NCBI RefSeq assembly: GCF_014638745.1 | Contig: NZ_BMFO01000001.1 | Span: 372,001 to 436,000 of the forward strand | DNA: 64,000 nt | Direction: 5' to 3' | Source of the DNA: Arenimonas maotaiensis | GTDB lineage: Bacteria > Pseudomonadota > Gammaproteobacteria > Xanthomonadales > Xanthomonadaceae | Shown here: positions 25,174 through 36,037 of the stretch, one piece after another | Position numbering within the stretch: position 1 is the first letter of the stretch | How the letters are laid out: every line of letters begins with the position of its first letter | Made by a program: the position numbers and the translations under genes | The notes under the pieces: model-generated | Databases searched by the model: none | Seen by the model: only the letters and a program-made list of their open reading frames with translations | Told to the model about the DNA's origin: nothing

Positions 25174-25914
25174 GTGAGCCGACTGTTCATTTCCGACCTG
25201 CATCTGGACGCCGGACGACCGCAGACCACCGCGCAGTTCCTCGACTTCCTGGCGGCCGAATGCCGCGGCGCCGAGGCGCTGTACATCCTGGGCGATTTGT
25301 TCGAGGCCTGGATCGGCGACGACGACGACAGCGCGCTGGCGGAGAGCGTGCAGGATGCGCTGGCGATATGCAGTGCCGCCGGTACGCGTCTGTTCGTGCA
25401 GCGCGGCAACCGCGATTTCCTGCTCGGCCCCGCCTTCGCCGCGCGCATCGGCGCACAGCTGCTGCCCGACTTCGCGGTGATCACCTGCGCCGGCGAGCCG
25501 GCGCTACTGATGCACGGCGACCTGCTGTGCACGCAGGACAGCGAATATCTGGCGTTCCGGGCCCAGGTGCGCGATCCGGCCTGGCAGTCGGCGTTCCTGG
25601 CGCAGCCGCTGGCCGCGCGGCACGCCTTCGCCGAACGCGCGCGGCAAGCCAGCCAAATCCGGCAACAGGGATTGAAGGACACCAGCCAGCTGGAAACCAT
25701 CACCGACGTGACGCCGGCGGACGTGGTCTCGGTGATGCGCCGTTACGGCGTGCGACGCCTGATCCACGGCCATACCCACCGTCCGGCCCGGCACGCGCTG
25801 GAAATCGACGGCATGCCGGCCGAACGCATCGTGCTCGGCGACTGGTACACGCAGGAATCGCGCCTGCGCGACGAAAACGGCAGGCTCGAGCTCAGCGCGG
25901 CGCCAGCCGGCTGA
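25174..25914 (+). CDS. lpxH: UDP-2,3-diacylglucosamine diphosphatase
   Basis: 246 aa. LpxH hydrolyses UDP-2,3-diacylglucosamine to lipid X and UMP in lipid A synthesis at the inner membrane face. Calcineurin-like metal ligands are visible: Asp8 and His10 (SDLHL), Asp41 (GDLFEAW), Asn79 (RGNRDF), His114 (MHGDLLC) and the HGHTHRP pair near 195-197. The start is GTG, immediately after the cyclophilin stop. A ppi-lpxH pairing is common in this bacterial group. Its last 23 nt overlap the convergent DUF455 gene. Confidence 0.94.
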   Translation: MSRLFISDLHLDAGRPQTTAQFLDFLAAECRGAEALYILGDLFEAWIGDDDDSALAESVQDALAICSAAGTRLFVQRGNRDFLLGPAFAARIGAQLLPDFAVITCAGEPALLMHGDLLCTQDSEYLAFRAQVRDPAWQSAFLAQPLAARHAFAERARQASQIRQQGLKDTSQLETITDVTPADVVSVMRRYGVRRLIHGHTHRPARHALEIDGMPAERIVLGDWYTQESRLRDENGRLELSAAPAG

Positions 25915-26695
25915 TCGCCTGCATCTCGGATGCGCTAAAGCCGGCTTCGCTGCGGGCGTCCAGATTGAACGGCCCGCTCAGGGCCGCGCCGCCGACCGAT
26001 TCCAGCAAGGCCAGAAAGGTCGGCTCCGGATCGCGGCCCGCCTGCGCGCAGGAGTGCCGGAACCAGCGCGTGCCGATGGCGACGTGCGCCACTTCCTCGC
26101 GCAGGATCACCTCCAACACCGCCACCGAGGCTTCGTCGCCGACCTGACGCAGGCGCGCGATCATGCCCGGCGTCACGTCCAGCCCACGCGCCTCGAGCAG
26201 ACGCGGCACCAACGCCATGCGCGACAGACAATCGTGCCGGGTCTTTTCCGCCATCGCCCACAGGCCGTCATGGGCCGGATGGTCGCCGTATCCGCAGCCG
26301 AGCTCGGCCATGCGCGCGCATAGCAGACGGAAATGGCGGGCCTCGTCCACCGCCACGCCGGCCCAGTCTCGGTAGAACGCGTCCGGCATGCCGGCGAAGC
26401 GCTGCACGGCGTCGCAGGCCAGGTTGATCGCGTTGAATTCGATGTGCGCGATGGCATGCAGCAGGGCGGCCCGGCCCTCGGCGCTGCCCAGGCCGCGCTT
26501 GGGCAGGTCTTTCGGCTCAACCAGCGGCGGCTTGCCCGGACGGCCGGGATGGCCGATATCGGCGAATGCCGCCGCGGCATCGGCTTTAATGCCGTCAGAC
26601 AACGCATGGGCTAACGCATCGACCACCGCCAGTTTGGCCTCGACCGCCCGCTCGCACAGGGCGGCATAGGCCAACGCGCGTAACTCGGCGGCCAC
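25892..26695 (-). CDS. DUF455 ferritin-like protein
   Basis: 267 aa from the GTG at 26695. The protein is a helical ferritin-like DUF455 member: conserved Glu/His pairs (HIEFNAINLA, DEARHFRLL and EEVAHVAIG) are candidate di-metal ligands. Function is not established for the family. The frame stays open into purF, but a start at 26695 gives the normal family length and sits 7 nt after purF. Its 3' end overlaps lpxH. Confidence 0.8.
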   Translation of the reverse strand: MAAELRALAYAALCERAVEAKLAVVDALAHALSDGIKADAAAAFADIGHPGRPGKPPLVEPKDLPKRGLGSAEGRAALLHAIAHIEFNAINLACDAVQRFAGMPDAFYRDWAGVAVDEARHFRLLCARMAELGCGYGDHPAHDGLWAMAEKTRHDCLSRMALVPRLLEARGLDVTPGMIARLRQVGDEASVAVLEVILREEVAHVAIGTRWFRHSCAQAGRDPEPTFLALLESVGGAALSGPFNLDARSEAGFSASEMQAISRLAPR

Positions 26696-26702
26696 GGCGG
26701 AC

Positions 26703-28166
<1,464 letters not shown>

Positions 28167-28187
28167 ACGCTGTTCAGACCTGCTGGT

Positions 28188-29096
28188 TTAGGGATGGGCG
28201 ACGACGATGCCGTCGATGCCGGTGTTCTGTTTGACGCGCGCCAACAGCGCGGCGGCCGACTCGCGGCTGGCCTCCGGCCCGATGCGCACGCGGTAGCGGC
28301 GTCCGGACTCGGTGTCGACCGGCTGGATGAAGCTGGTGAAGCCGGCCGCGCGCGCCTTGTCGCGCAGGCCGATGGCGGCCTGCTCGCTGGCCGGCGCGCC
28401 GATCTGCACGGCGAAGCCCTTGGCCGCGGACATCGGCTCGGATTTGGCCGGCGCCGGCATGGGCTTGGTCTCGGCCGGTTTCGCGGCGACCGGAACCGCC
28501 TGCGTCGGCATAGCGGCGGGCAATGCCGGCTTGACGGCCGGAGCGGCGGGATTCGATTCAGCCGTCGAGGCGACGGCGGCATCCATCGCCACCACGAGGC
28601 CGCCCGGGGCGGCGGCGGCCAGGCGCAGACGGGCCTGCTCGGCGCTTTCACGCGCGTTGAACGGGCCGACCCGGACACGGAAGCGTTGGCCATTGCCCTG
28701 CACCACGCCATTCAAACCGGCTTTGCGCACGGCCGCCAGCAGCGTCTTGGCACCGGCGTCATCGGCGGCGGGGAGCACCAGCGCATACTGGCCGGCGGCT
28801 TGCGCCGGACCTGCGTCAACCGGCGCAGCGGCATCAGGGGCCGCAGCGGCAGTCACCGCCGTCTGCGGCACGGATGCGGCAACGGTCGGTGCCTTGGCGG
28901 GTTCGGCCGGGGCATCGAGCGGAATATCGATGGTGGTGATGCCGTCGTCATCGGGTTCGTCGGGGATGCTCAGCGGCACGTCGGCGCTGTCCGGATCCTT
29001 GACGTCGGGGCTTTTCAGCAGCATCGGCACGAAAATCAGGGCCAAGGCGGCCAGAACGACGGCGCCGATCAGGCGTTGCTTCAACGGTGCTTCCAT
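28188..29096 (-). CDS. SPOR-domain inner-membrane protein
   Basis: 302 aa. One N-terminal membrane helix (about 8-27), then an acidic and Ala/Pro-rich linker with low-complexity Ala/Pro stretches, then two SPOR-type repeats (about 100-165 and 225-300, each with an RVRxGP core). SPOR domains bind denuded peptidoglycan at the division site. The gene lies between folC and purF, the position of the DedD-like/SPOR gene in other gammaproteobacteria. Confidence 0.85.
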   Translation of the reverse strand: MEAPLKQRLIGAVVLAALALIFVPMLLKSPDVKDPDSADVPLSIPDEPDDDGITTIDIPLDAPAEPAKAPTVAASVPQTAVTAAAAPDAAAPVDAGPAQAAGQYALVLPAADDAGAKTLLAAVRKAGLNGVVQGNGQRFRVRVGPFNARESAEQARLRLAAAAPGGLVVAMDAAVASTAESNPAAPAVKPALPAAMPTQAVPVAAKPAETKPMPAPAKSEPMSAAKGFAVQIGAPASEQAAIGLRDKARAAGFTSFIQPVDTESGRRYRVRIGPEASRESAAALLARVKQNTGIDGIVVAHP

Positions 29097-29138
29097 GGAA
29101 CCCTCCCGGTGGGAGCGCCAATTATACCCCTAGCGTCC

Positions 29139-30389
29139 TCAGCGCGGGAGCCGCATCACCGCTTCCAGCGTGTGGAAGGAGCCGAACACCAGGATGCGTT
29201 CGCCGTGGTTTTCAGCCAAGGCCGCCGCGTACGCCGCGGGCACGCTGGCATGCAGGCTGAAGGCCGTTTCCGGCAAGCTGGCGGATAATGCCGCCATCCA
29301 ATCAACCGCATCCGGCACCCGATCGGCCGGCTCGGCCAGGCATCCGACATGCCAATGCGCGATGTGCGGCGCCATCGCCGCCAGCATGCCGGCGATGTCC
29401 TTGTCCTTCAGCGCGCTGAATACCGCCACAGTCGGCTTCGGATGCGCGGCCAACCACTGCGCCAGTTGCGCCACCGACTGCGGATTATGCGCGACGTCTA
29501 GCACCACCTCGGGCGACTCGCGCCAACGCTGCAGACGGCCGGTGATCGTGGCCGCGGCCACGCCGGCGGCCCAGGACGCATCCGCGATATCCAGCGGCGA
29601 CGCACGCAAGGCCGCGATGGCGCAGGCGGCGTTCTGCAGCTGTACCGGCGCCTTTAGCCCCGGATACGGCAGTTCCAGGCTGAAGCCCGGCTCGCGCCAG
29701 ACCCAGTGGTCGTCGAAGCGGTCGATCAGGTAATCGCTGAAGCCGCGCACGCAATAGACGCCGTTTTCATAGGCGTAGCGCAGCACCGAGGACGGCGGAT
29801 CCTTCTCGCCCAGGACGCAGGGCTTGCCCGGACGCAGGATGCCGGCCTTCTCCAGACCGATCGCCTCGCGGTCTTCGCCCAGATAGGCCTGGTGGTCGAG
29901 GTCGACGGTGGTGACCACCGCGACGTCGGCATCGAGGATGTTGACCGCATCCAGACGCCCGCCCAAGCCGACCTCGAGCACGGCCAGATCCAAGCCGGCT
30001 TCGGCGAACAGCACCAGCGCCGCCAAGGTACCGAACTCGAAATAGGTCAGCGGGATATCCGCCCGCGCCAGCTCGATGGCCTCGAATGCGCGCACCAGAT
30101 CGGCGTCGGAAACTTCCGCGCCGCCGATGCGGATACGCTCGTTGTAGCGCAGGAAGTGCGGTGAGGTGAACGCGCCGACCTTATACCCCGAGGCGGTGGC
30201 GATGGCCTCGATGAAGGCCACGGTCGAGCCCTTGCCGTTGGTGCCGGCCACGGTGATGACCGGGCACGGCAGGTGCAGCAGATCCATGCGCCGCGCCACC
30301 TCGCGCACGCGCTCCAGGCCCATGGCGATGCCCTGGGGGTGCGTATGCAGCTGGTATTCCAGCCATTGCTCGAGCGTGCGTTCGTTCAC
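29139..30389 (-). CDS. folC: Folylpolyglutamate/dihydrofolate synthase
   Basis: 416 aa. FolC adds glutamate to dihydropteroate and later glutamates to folates, using ATP. The P-loop GTNGKGST is at residues 49-56, followed by FTSPHFLRYNERI and a VTTVDLDHQAYLGED stretch that is diagnostic. The start overlaps the stop of the upstream phosphatase gene (ATGA). Confidence 0.95.
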   Translation of the reverse strand: MNERTLEQWLEYQLHTHPQGIAMGLERVREVARRMDLLHLPCPVITVAGTNGKGSTVAFIEAIATASGYKVGAFTSPHFLRYNERIRIGGAEVSDADLVRAFEAIELARADIPLTYFEFGTLAALVLFAEAGLDLAVLEVGLGGRLDAVNILDADVAVVTTVDLDHQAYLGEDREAIGLEKAGILRPGKPCVLGEKDPPSSVLRYAYENGVYCVRGFSDYLIDRFDDHWVWREPGFSLELPYPGLKAPVQLQNAACAIAALRASPLDIADASWAAGVAAATITGRLQRWRESPEVVLDVAHNPQSVAQLAQWLAAHPKPTVAVFSALKDKDIAGMLAAMAPHIAHWHVGCLAEPADRVPDAVDWMAALSASLPETAFSLHASVPAAYAAALAENHGERILVFGSFHTLEAVMRLPR

Positions 30390-31030
30390 AGGGCGCGGTG
30401 CAGGGCTTCACCGAACAGCGGCGTGTGGTGTTGGCAGTCATTCAAACGCACCACAGCCAGATTGTCCACCGAGTCGCCTTCGAGCAGGTTGAGCGTGGTC
30501 GGCGCCTGACGGAACGCCCACAAGCGGGACAGGTCGAGTCCGAGAATCCGGCACAGCAACACGCGGTTGACGGCGTCGTGCGCCACCAACAGCAGGATGT
30601 CGTCGGCGCCGAGTCCCTCGCAGGCGGCGCGGAAGCCGTCCCAGGCCCGATCCAGCACCTGCTGCAGGTTCTCGCCGCCCGGCATCTGCACGGTCTGCGG
30701 CGCTTCGCGCCAGGCACGGAACGTATCCGGGTCGCGCGCGGCGATTTCGCCGGCCAGCAGCCCTTCCCACTCGCCGTGGGCGATTTCCTGCAGGCGCGGA
30801 TCGATCGCCAGCATCTGCTTGCGCGCATCGCCCAAGGCCGCTTCGGCGGTGGCCTTGGCACGCGCCAACTGCGAGCTGACCGCGCGCGCGATCGGCACGT
30901 CGCGCAGGCGTTCGCCGAGCTTGGCGGCCTGCGCCAGGCCGACGTCCGAGAGCGGGATGTCGATCTGGCCCTGGTAGCGGCCGGCGGCGTTCCACGGGGT
31001 TTCACCATGACGGGCGAGGATGATCTTCAT
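30386..31030 (-). CDS. Histidine phosphatase (phosphoglycerate-mutase-like)
   Basis: 214 aa. The histidine phosphatase motif LARHGETPWN places the phospho-accepting His8 near the N-terminus. A GDARKQ-to-HGEWEG central block and LLLVAHDAVNRV carrying the second catalytic His follow. Such proteins (GpmB/CobC/PhoE group) act on phosphosugars or other phosphoesters and the substrate cannot be assigned here. It lies between serA and folC, so a link to 3-phosphoglycerate is possible but unproven. Confidence 0.82.
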   Translation of the reverse strand: MKIILARHGETPWNAAGRYQGQIDIPLSDVGLAQAAKLGERLRDVPIARAVSSQLARAKATAEAALGDARKQMLAIDPRLQEIAHGEWEGLLAGEIAARDPDTFRAWREAPQTVQMPGGENLQQVLDRAWDGFRAACEGLGADDILLLVAHDAVNRVLLCRILGLDLSRLWAFRQAPTTLNLLEGDSVDNLAVVRLNDCQHHTPLFGEALHRAL

Positions 31031-31040
31031 CGGGCGCGCC

Positions 31041-32603
31041 TCAAATCATGTCCAGGGACACGATGCCCGGGATGGTGCGCAGACCCGAGAGCTGCGTGGC
31101 CGAGACCTCGCGGTCGACGGTGATCGCCGCCAACGCGTGGCCGTCGCCGGTGGCGCCGAGCGAGAAGTTCACGATGTTGATGCCGGCCGCGCCCAGGTTC
31201 GAGCCGAGCAGGCCGATCACGCCGGGCTTGTCCTCGTTCTTCATCAGCAGGACATGCGCGCCGGGGTCGAAGTCGAGCTCGACGCCGTCCAGCCGCACTA
31301 CGCGCGGGCCACGGTGCAAGGTGGCTTCGATGCGCCTGCTGCCTTGCTCGCCCGCCACTTCGATGCGCAGCAGGCGGTCGAAACCGTCTCCATCGCCACC
31401 GAGCGTTTCCGAGACCGCCAGACCGCGTACGGCCGCTTCGCCCAAGGCGTTGACCGGCGTGACCCGGCCGGAGGCGCTACCCAGCATCGCCGCCACCAGC
31501 AGACGGCTGAGCGGACGGGTATCGAGCGCCTCGGTGCGGCCGGCATAGGTGATGTGCAGCTTGCTGGCGGCCGGCACCAGCCGGTTGGCCAACTTGCCGA
31601 GTTCGGTCATCAGCGGAATCCACGGACCGACTTCCTTGGCGGCCTCGGCGCTGAGCGGCGGCAGGTTGACGCAACCGGCGACAGCGCCGGTCTTCAGGAA
31701 GTCGATCATCTGGCGCGCCAGTATGGTGCTGACCGCTTGTTGCGCTTCCGAGGTCGAGGCACCCAGATGCGGCGTCAGGATCAGTTTCGGATGCGCGCGC
31801 AGCGGCGAGTCCTTCGGTAGCGGTTCGGTCACAAAAGTGTCGAGCGCGGCGCCGGCCAGATGGCCTTCGTCGAGCAGCTTGAGCAGGGCCGCTTCATCCA
31901 CCAAGCCGCCACGGGCGGCGTTGATCAGGTACGCGCCTTTGCGCATGCGCCGCATCTGCGCCTCGCCGATCAGGTTGGTGGTGTCCTTGGTGCGCGGGAT
32001 GTGCAGGGTGATGATGTCGGCCCAGGCCAGCAGCTCGTCCAGCGTCTTCATCGGCACGCTCAGACGGCCGGAGGCCGCGGCCGGCAGGAACGGATCGAAG
32101 GCGGCCACATCCATGCCGATGCCGGCGGCCTTGCGCGCTACGGTGGCGCCGATGCGGCCCAGGCCGATCACGCCCAAGCGCTTGCCTTCCAGCTCGAAAC
32201 CGGTCAGGCCGTTCTTCGGCCACTCGCCGGCCTTCATGCCGGCGTCGGCCTTGGGCACATGGCGCGCCATCGAGAACAGCAGCGACACCGCGTGCTCGGC
32301 GGCGGCCAGGGTGTTGCCGTCGGGCGCGTTCATCACCGCGATGCCGCGCGCGGTGGCGGCCTCGACGTCGATGGTGTCGACGCCGGCACCGGCGCGGCCG
32401 ATGACCTTCAGATGCGTGGCCTGCTTCAGCGCGTCGGCCGTGATCAAAGTGGCCGAACGCACCACCACGGCGTCGAAATCCTTCAGTTTTTCGGCCAACA
32501 CGGACGCATCCTTGATGGGATCGCTGGTTTCGACCGAGAAACCGGCTTGTTCGAACAGGGTCAGACCGTCGGCATGGATGCCGTCGCAGGCGAGGATTTT
32601 CAT
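31041..32603 (-). CDS. serA: D-3-phosphoglycerate dehydrogenase (long form)
   Basis: 520 aa. SerA oxidises 3-phosphoglycerate to 3-phosphohydroxypyruvate with NAD, opening serine synthesis. The Rossmann GLGRIG motif is at 147-152. After the catalytic domain there is an allosteric substrate-binding domain and a C-terminal ACT domain (HVLLMKNEDKPGVIGLLG region, about 440-520), the architecture of the long bacterial/human type. ATG 32603 is preferred; an upstream extension in the frame (18 codons) has no similarity. Confidence 0.95.
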   Translation of the reverse strand: MKILACDGIHADGLTLFEQAGFSVETSDPIKDASVLAEKLKDFDAVVVRSATLITADALKQATHLKVIGRAGAGVDTIDVEAATARGIAVMNAPDGNTLAAAEHAVSLLFSMARHVPKADAGMKAGEWPKNGLTGFELEGKRLGVIGLGRIGATVARKAAGIGMDVAAFDPFLPAAASGRLSVPMKTLDELLAWADIITLHIPRTKDTTNLIGEAQMRRMRKGAYLINAARGGLVDEAALLKLLDEGHLAGAALDTFVTEPLPKDSPLRAHPKLILTPHLGASTSEAQQAVSTILARQMIDFLKTGAVAGCVNLPPLSAEAAKEVGPWIPLMTELGKLANRLVPAASKLHITYAGRTEALDTRPLSRLLVAAMLGSASGRVTPVNALGEAAVRGLAVSETLGGDGDGFDRLLRIEVAGEQGSRRIEATLHRGPRVVRLDGVELDFDPGAHVLLMKNEDKPGVIGLLGSNLGAAGINIVNFSLGATGDGHALAAITVDREVSATQLSGLRTIPGIVSLDMI

Positions 32604-32898
32604 GGGAGCTCCAAGTGGGGAAGATTCAAGGCGGGAAACCGCGCGCCAGAACCCCATGCGTGGAGTCGGAGAGAAAATAACGATGTATACGGGCTACGGC
32701 GATCGCACGGGGCGACCGCAGAGGCCAGGAGACGGGGCGTCATACGCATGGGAGTCCTGAACCAGATTTCCCGTTCACCCTAGCAAATCGCGGCCGGTTT
32801 GCCAAGCCGGCATGACTTCCGGCCTATCCCGTCGCCTGCGGAAAAAGCGTATGCTCGATGGTGTTTTATGCCCGCCATCCCCTTTACCGGAGTGTTTC
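32604..32898. other. 295-bp divergent intergenic region between serA and the M13 peptidase gene
   Basis: It must hold the promoters of both genes. I see a GCCGGTTTG-C-CAAGCCGGC near-perfect inverted repeat (about 32792-32810) and a candidate TATGCT hexamer (about 32848) for the peptidase gene. No protein-coding stretch, T-box or recognisable riboswitch is visible. Confidence 0.35.
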
Positions 32899-34974
32899 GT
32901 GAACCAGTCCCTGAAATTGCTGACCTTGAGCGCCGCCATCGCGCTCGGCCTGTCCGCCTGCAAGAAAGAAGAAGCCGTCGTGGCCGAACCTGCGAAGCTG
33001 AGCATCGACCTCGCCAAACTGCCGCCGTTGCCGGCGTTCGCGGTCGCCGACCTCGACACCAGCGTGTCGGCCTGCACCGACCTGAACCAGTTCGTCAACG
33101 GCAAATGGCTGGCCGCCAATCCGGTACCGGGCGACCGCACCAGCTGGGGCAGCTTCGAGATGCTGGCCGAGCGTTCGCTCGCCACCCAGCGCCAGATCGT
33201 GGAAGCCGCCGCCGGCATGAAGGATGCCAAAGGCACGCATAAGCTGATCGGCGACCTGTGGGCCACCGGCATGGACGAGGCCGCGATCGAAGCCGCCGGC
33301 ATCAAACCGATCCAGCCGTTCCTGGATGAAATCGCCGCGCTGAAAGCCCCGGCCGACTTGCCGGCCTACCTGCGCAAGACCGCCGCCGAAGGCCGCATGA
33401 GCCTGTTCGGCCTCGGCGGCGAATCCGACTTCAAGGATTCCAGCCAAGTCATCGCCTACGCCGCACCGGGCGGCCTGGGTCTGCCGGACAAGACCTACTA
33501 CAGCGGCGACGCCCACAAGGCCGAGCGCGAAGCCTATCAGGCGCATATCGCCGCCACGCTGAAGTTGGCTGGCGCCACCGACGCCGACGCCGCCAAGCAG
33601 GCCGCCGCCATCCTGGCCATCGAAACCGCGCTGGCCAAGGTCAGCTACTCGAACGAGGAACTGTCGCGCGATGTCTCCAAATACTACAACCCGGTCTCGA
33701 TCGACGCCGCCAACAAGATCACCCCGGCCTTCGAGTGGGGCGCCTACTTCGACGCCAACGGCATCAAACGCCCGGCGCAGTTCTCGCTGTCGAACCCGAC
33801 GTTCTTCAAGACCCTGGACGGCATGTTCGCCTCGGTGCCGATGGCGGACTGGCAGGCCTACCTGCGCTTCCACACCATCGACGGCCTGGCGCCGTACCTG
33901 AGCAAGGCCTTCGCCGACCAGAACTTCGCGTTCTACGGCAAGACCCTGCGCGGCCAGCAGGAGCAGAAGGAGCGTTGGAAGCGCGTGCTCGACACCGTCA
34001 ACGACAGCGCCGGCGAAGCGCTCGGCCAGCTGTACGTCGAGGTCGCGTTCCCGGCCGAGAGCAAGGCGCAGATGGAGAAGCTGGTCGGCAACCTGTCGGC
34101 CGCGCTCAAGACCCGCCTCGAGAAGCTGGAATGGATGACTCCGGAAACCCGCGCCAAGGCGCTCGAAAAATGGGCCAGCTTCACGCCCAAGATCGGCTAT
34201 CCGGACAAATGGCGCGATTGGGCCGGCCTGAGCACCGGCCGCGACAGCTACGTCGGCAACATCCTGGCCGCCGCCAAGTTCAACCACGCCTATGAAATGG
34301 CCAAGATCGGCAAGCCCAAGGACCGCAAGGACTGGGGCATGACACCCCAGACCGTGAACGCCTACTACAACCCGTTGATGAACGAAATCGTGTTCCCGGC
34401 CGCCATCCTGCAACCGCCGTTCTTCGACGCCAAGGCCGACCCGGCGTTGAACTACGGCGGCATCGGCGCCGTCATCGGCCACGAGATGCTGCACGGCTAC
34501 GACGACCAAGGCTCGCGCTTCGACGCCAAGGGCAGCTTCGCCAACTGGTGGCAGCCGAGCGACGCCGAAGGCTTCAAGGCCAAGACCAACCAGCTGGTCG
34601 CGCAGTTCGACGGCTACGAAGCCCTGCCCGGCAAGAAGGTCAACGGCAACCTGACCCTGGGCGAGAACATCGCCGACCTCGGCGGCCTGACCGTGGCGCT
34701 GGACGCGCTGCGCATCGAGCTGGCCGACAAGAAAGTGGCCGAGATCGAGGGCTATACGCAGGAACAGCGCTTCTTCATGAACTGGGCGACCGTCTGGCGC
34801 CGCAACTTCACCGAGAAGGAGCTGGCCGTGCGTCTGGTCACCGATCCGCACGCGCCGGCCAAGTTCCGCGCCAACGGCACGCCGTCCAACATGGACGCGT
34901 TCGCGGCGGCGTTCCAGTGCAAGGCCGGCGACCCGATGGTGCGCAGCGGCGCGCAGAAGATCGCCATCTGGTGA
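32899..34974 (+). CDS. M13-family metallopeptidase (neprilysin/PepO type), lipoprotein
   Basis: 691 aa. GTG start at 32899 with a GGAG Shine-Dalgarno, giving a lipoprotein signal with a LSAC lipobox (about residue 21). The catalytic zinc site is HEMLH (His528, His532) with the third ligand Glu589 in the GENIADLGG motif. M13 peptidases cut peptides and small proteins, here in the periplasm or at the cell surface. The N-terminal half is the usual helical cap domain of the family. A strong terminator follows. Confidence 0.92.
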   Translation: MNQSLKLLTLSAAIALGLSACKKEEAVVAEPAKLSIDLAKLPPLPAFAVADLDTSVSACTDLNQFVNGKWLAANPVPGDRTSWGSFEMLAERSLATQRQIVEAAAGMKDAKGTHKLIGDLWATGMDEAAIEAAGIKPIQPFLDEIAALKAPADLPAYLRKTAAEGRMSLFGLGGESDFKDSSQVIAYAAPGGLGLPDKTYYSGDAHKAEREAYQAHIAATLKLAGATDADAAKQAAAILAIETALAKVSYSNEELSRDVSKYYNPVSIDAANKITPAFEWGAYFDANGIKRPAQFSLSNPTFFKTLDGMFASVPMADWQAYLRFHTIDGLAPYLSKAFADQNFAFYGKTLRGQQEQKERWKRVLDTVNDSAGEALGQLYVEVAFPAESKAQMEKLVGNLSAALKTRLEKLEWMTPETRAKALEKWASFTPKIGYPDKWRDWAGLSTGRDSYVGNILAAAKFNHAYEMAKIGKPKDRKDWGMTPQTVNAYYNPLMNEIVFPAAILQPPFFDAKADPALNYGGIGAVIGHEMLHGYDDQGSRFDAKGSFANWWQPSDAEGFKAKTNQLVAQFDGYEALPGKKVNGNLTLGENIADLGGLTVALDALRIELADKKVAEIEGYTQEQRFFMNWATVWRRNFTEKELAVRLVTDPHAPAKFRANGTPSNMDAFAAAFQCKAGDPMVRSGAQKIAIW

Positions 34975-34994
34975 TCGGGCCTGCGGCCGTAACG

Positions 34995-35020
34995 AAAACC
35001 CCGGCATCGCCGGGGTTTTT
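34995..35020 (+). terminator. Intrinsic terminator after the M13 peptidase gene
   Basis: AAAACCCCGGC-ATC-GCCGGGGTTTTT is a perfect stem with a T-run, about 20 bp after the peptidase stop. Confidence 0.9.
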
Positions 35021-35059
35021 GTTTTGCGCGCGCCGGCCGATGCCGGTACAATGCGCCGC

Positions 35060-36037
35060 ATGCTGATGATCCGCCCCGGCCAACGCTGGTCTTCCACCGC
35101 CGAACCCGAACTGGGCCTGGGCACCATCCTCCGGTCCGACAACCGCCAAGCCGACATCGTGTTCACCGGCTGCGGCGAACTCAAACGCTTCACCCATGCC
35201 GCCTCGCCGCTGGTCCGCGTGCGCTTCGCGGTCGGCGACCACATCACGATTGACGGCCGCGCGCTCGAGGTCGAGGAGGTCGGGGAAACCGACGGCATGC
35301 TGCGCTACCGTTGCGGCGGCGAATGGCGGCTGGAAGGCGCGCTCGACCCGGAACAGGCGTCGCTGCCGATTGACGTGCGGCTGCCGCTGAACGCCTGCGA
35401 CCCGAGCCATCTGTTCGACCTGCGCAGCGCGGCGCTGGCCGCCGCGCAACTCGACCAGTCCGGCTTCGAACAGCTGGCGCTCGACTTGCTGACGCATTTC
35501 GGCGGACGCGTCGCGCCGCTGACGCCGCACCGGTTCCTGCTCGACAGCCGCGAGCTGTCGGTGCCGGATTTCGAACAGGCCTTGCCGGCGTCCCTGCCCT
35601 GCCGGTTTCCCTCGGAGCACGCCGACGACGACGGCAGCACCCTGTTGGACGCCGTGCACCCGCTGTACGCCGCGGCCCGCCGCGCTTTCCTCGCCAGCGG
35701 TGCGGGCGGCGCCAGCTTCATGATCGACGACAGCCTGCCGGCGCGCAGCGCGGTGCTGCAGACGGTATTCGGCCGCGATGACGGCGCGCTGACGGCGCTC
35801 GCCGTGGACGCCAAGTTCAACCGGCTCGGCAGCTTCCAGCCCAATGCGCAGTCGCTGTACCGCGCCCGCCATGCGGTGATCGACATGAAGCCGTACCGGC
35901 GCAGCCTGGAAGCGATTTATCCCAACCTGTTGCAGGCGGCGCGCGAGGAAGCAGGCCAACAGGACATGCGGCGCCTGTTGGCGCTGCGCCTGGTGGTCGG
36001 ATCGGAGTTCGCGCTGTTCGGCAAAAACGGGCGTTAA
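35060..36037 (+). CDS. RapA-like protein lacking the SWI2/SNF2 motor
   Basis: 325 aa. Residues 1-100 match the N-terminal tandem Tudor-like domains of the RNA polymerase recycling ATPase RapA: GQRWSS, ELGLGTI, ASPLVRVRF, GDHITIDG and LEVEEVGETDGMLRY align with RapA. The next blocks (DPSHLFDLRSAALAA, about 115-130) also follow RapA. No Walker A, DEAH or helicase motif occurs, so the roughly 500-residue ATPase core is absent. Residues 140-325 resemble the RapA C-terminal region in pattern (RVAPL-RFLLDSREL, HPLYAA, ending ALRLVV), a weaker comparison by eye. It may bind RNA polymerase without ATPase action. TACAAT (35047-35052) is 7 nt before the ATG, so the transcript may be leaderless. ATG 35051 is an alternative start. 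Confidence 0.6.
   Translation: MLMIRPGQRWSSTAEPELGLGTILRSDNRQADIVFTGCGELKRFTHAASPLVRVRFAVGDHITIDGRALEVEEVGETDGMLRYRCGGEWRLEGALDPEQASLPIDVRLPLNACDPSHLFDLRSAALAAAQLDQSGFEQLALDLLTHFGGRVAPLTPHRFLLDSRELSVPDFEQALPASLPCRFPSEHADDDGSTLLDAVHPLYAAARRAFLASGAGGASFMIDDSLPARSAVLQTVFGRDDGALTALAVDAKFNRLGSFQPNAQSLYRARHAVIDMKPYRRSLEAIYPNLLQAAREEAGQQDMRRLLALRLVVGSEFALFGKNGR

Noticed and set aside
32604-32898. Riboswitch or T-box leader upstream of serA
   Set aside because: No anti-terminator/terminator pair or conserved riboswitch core is visible.
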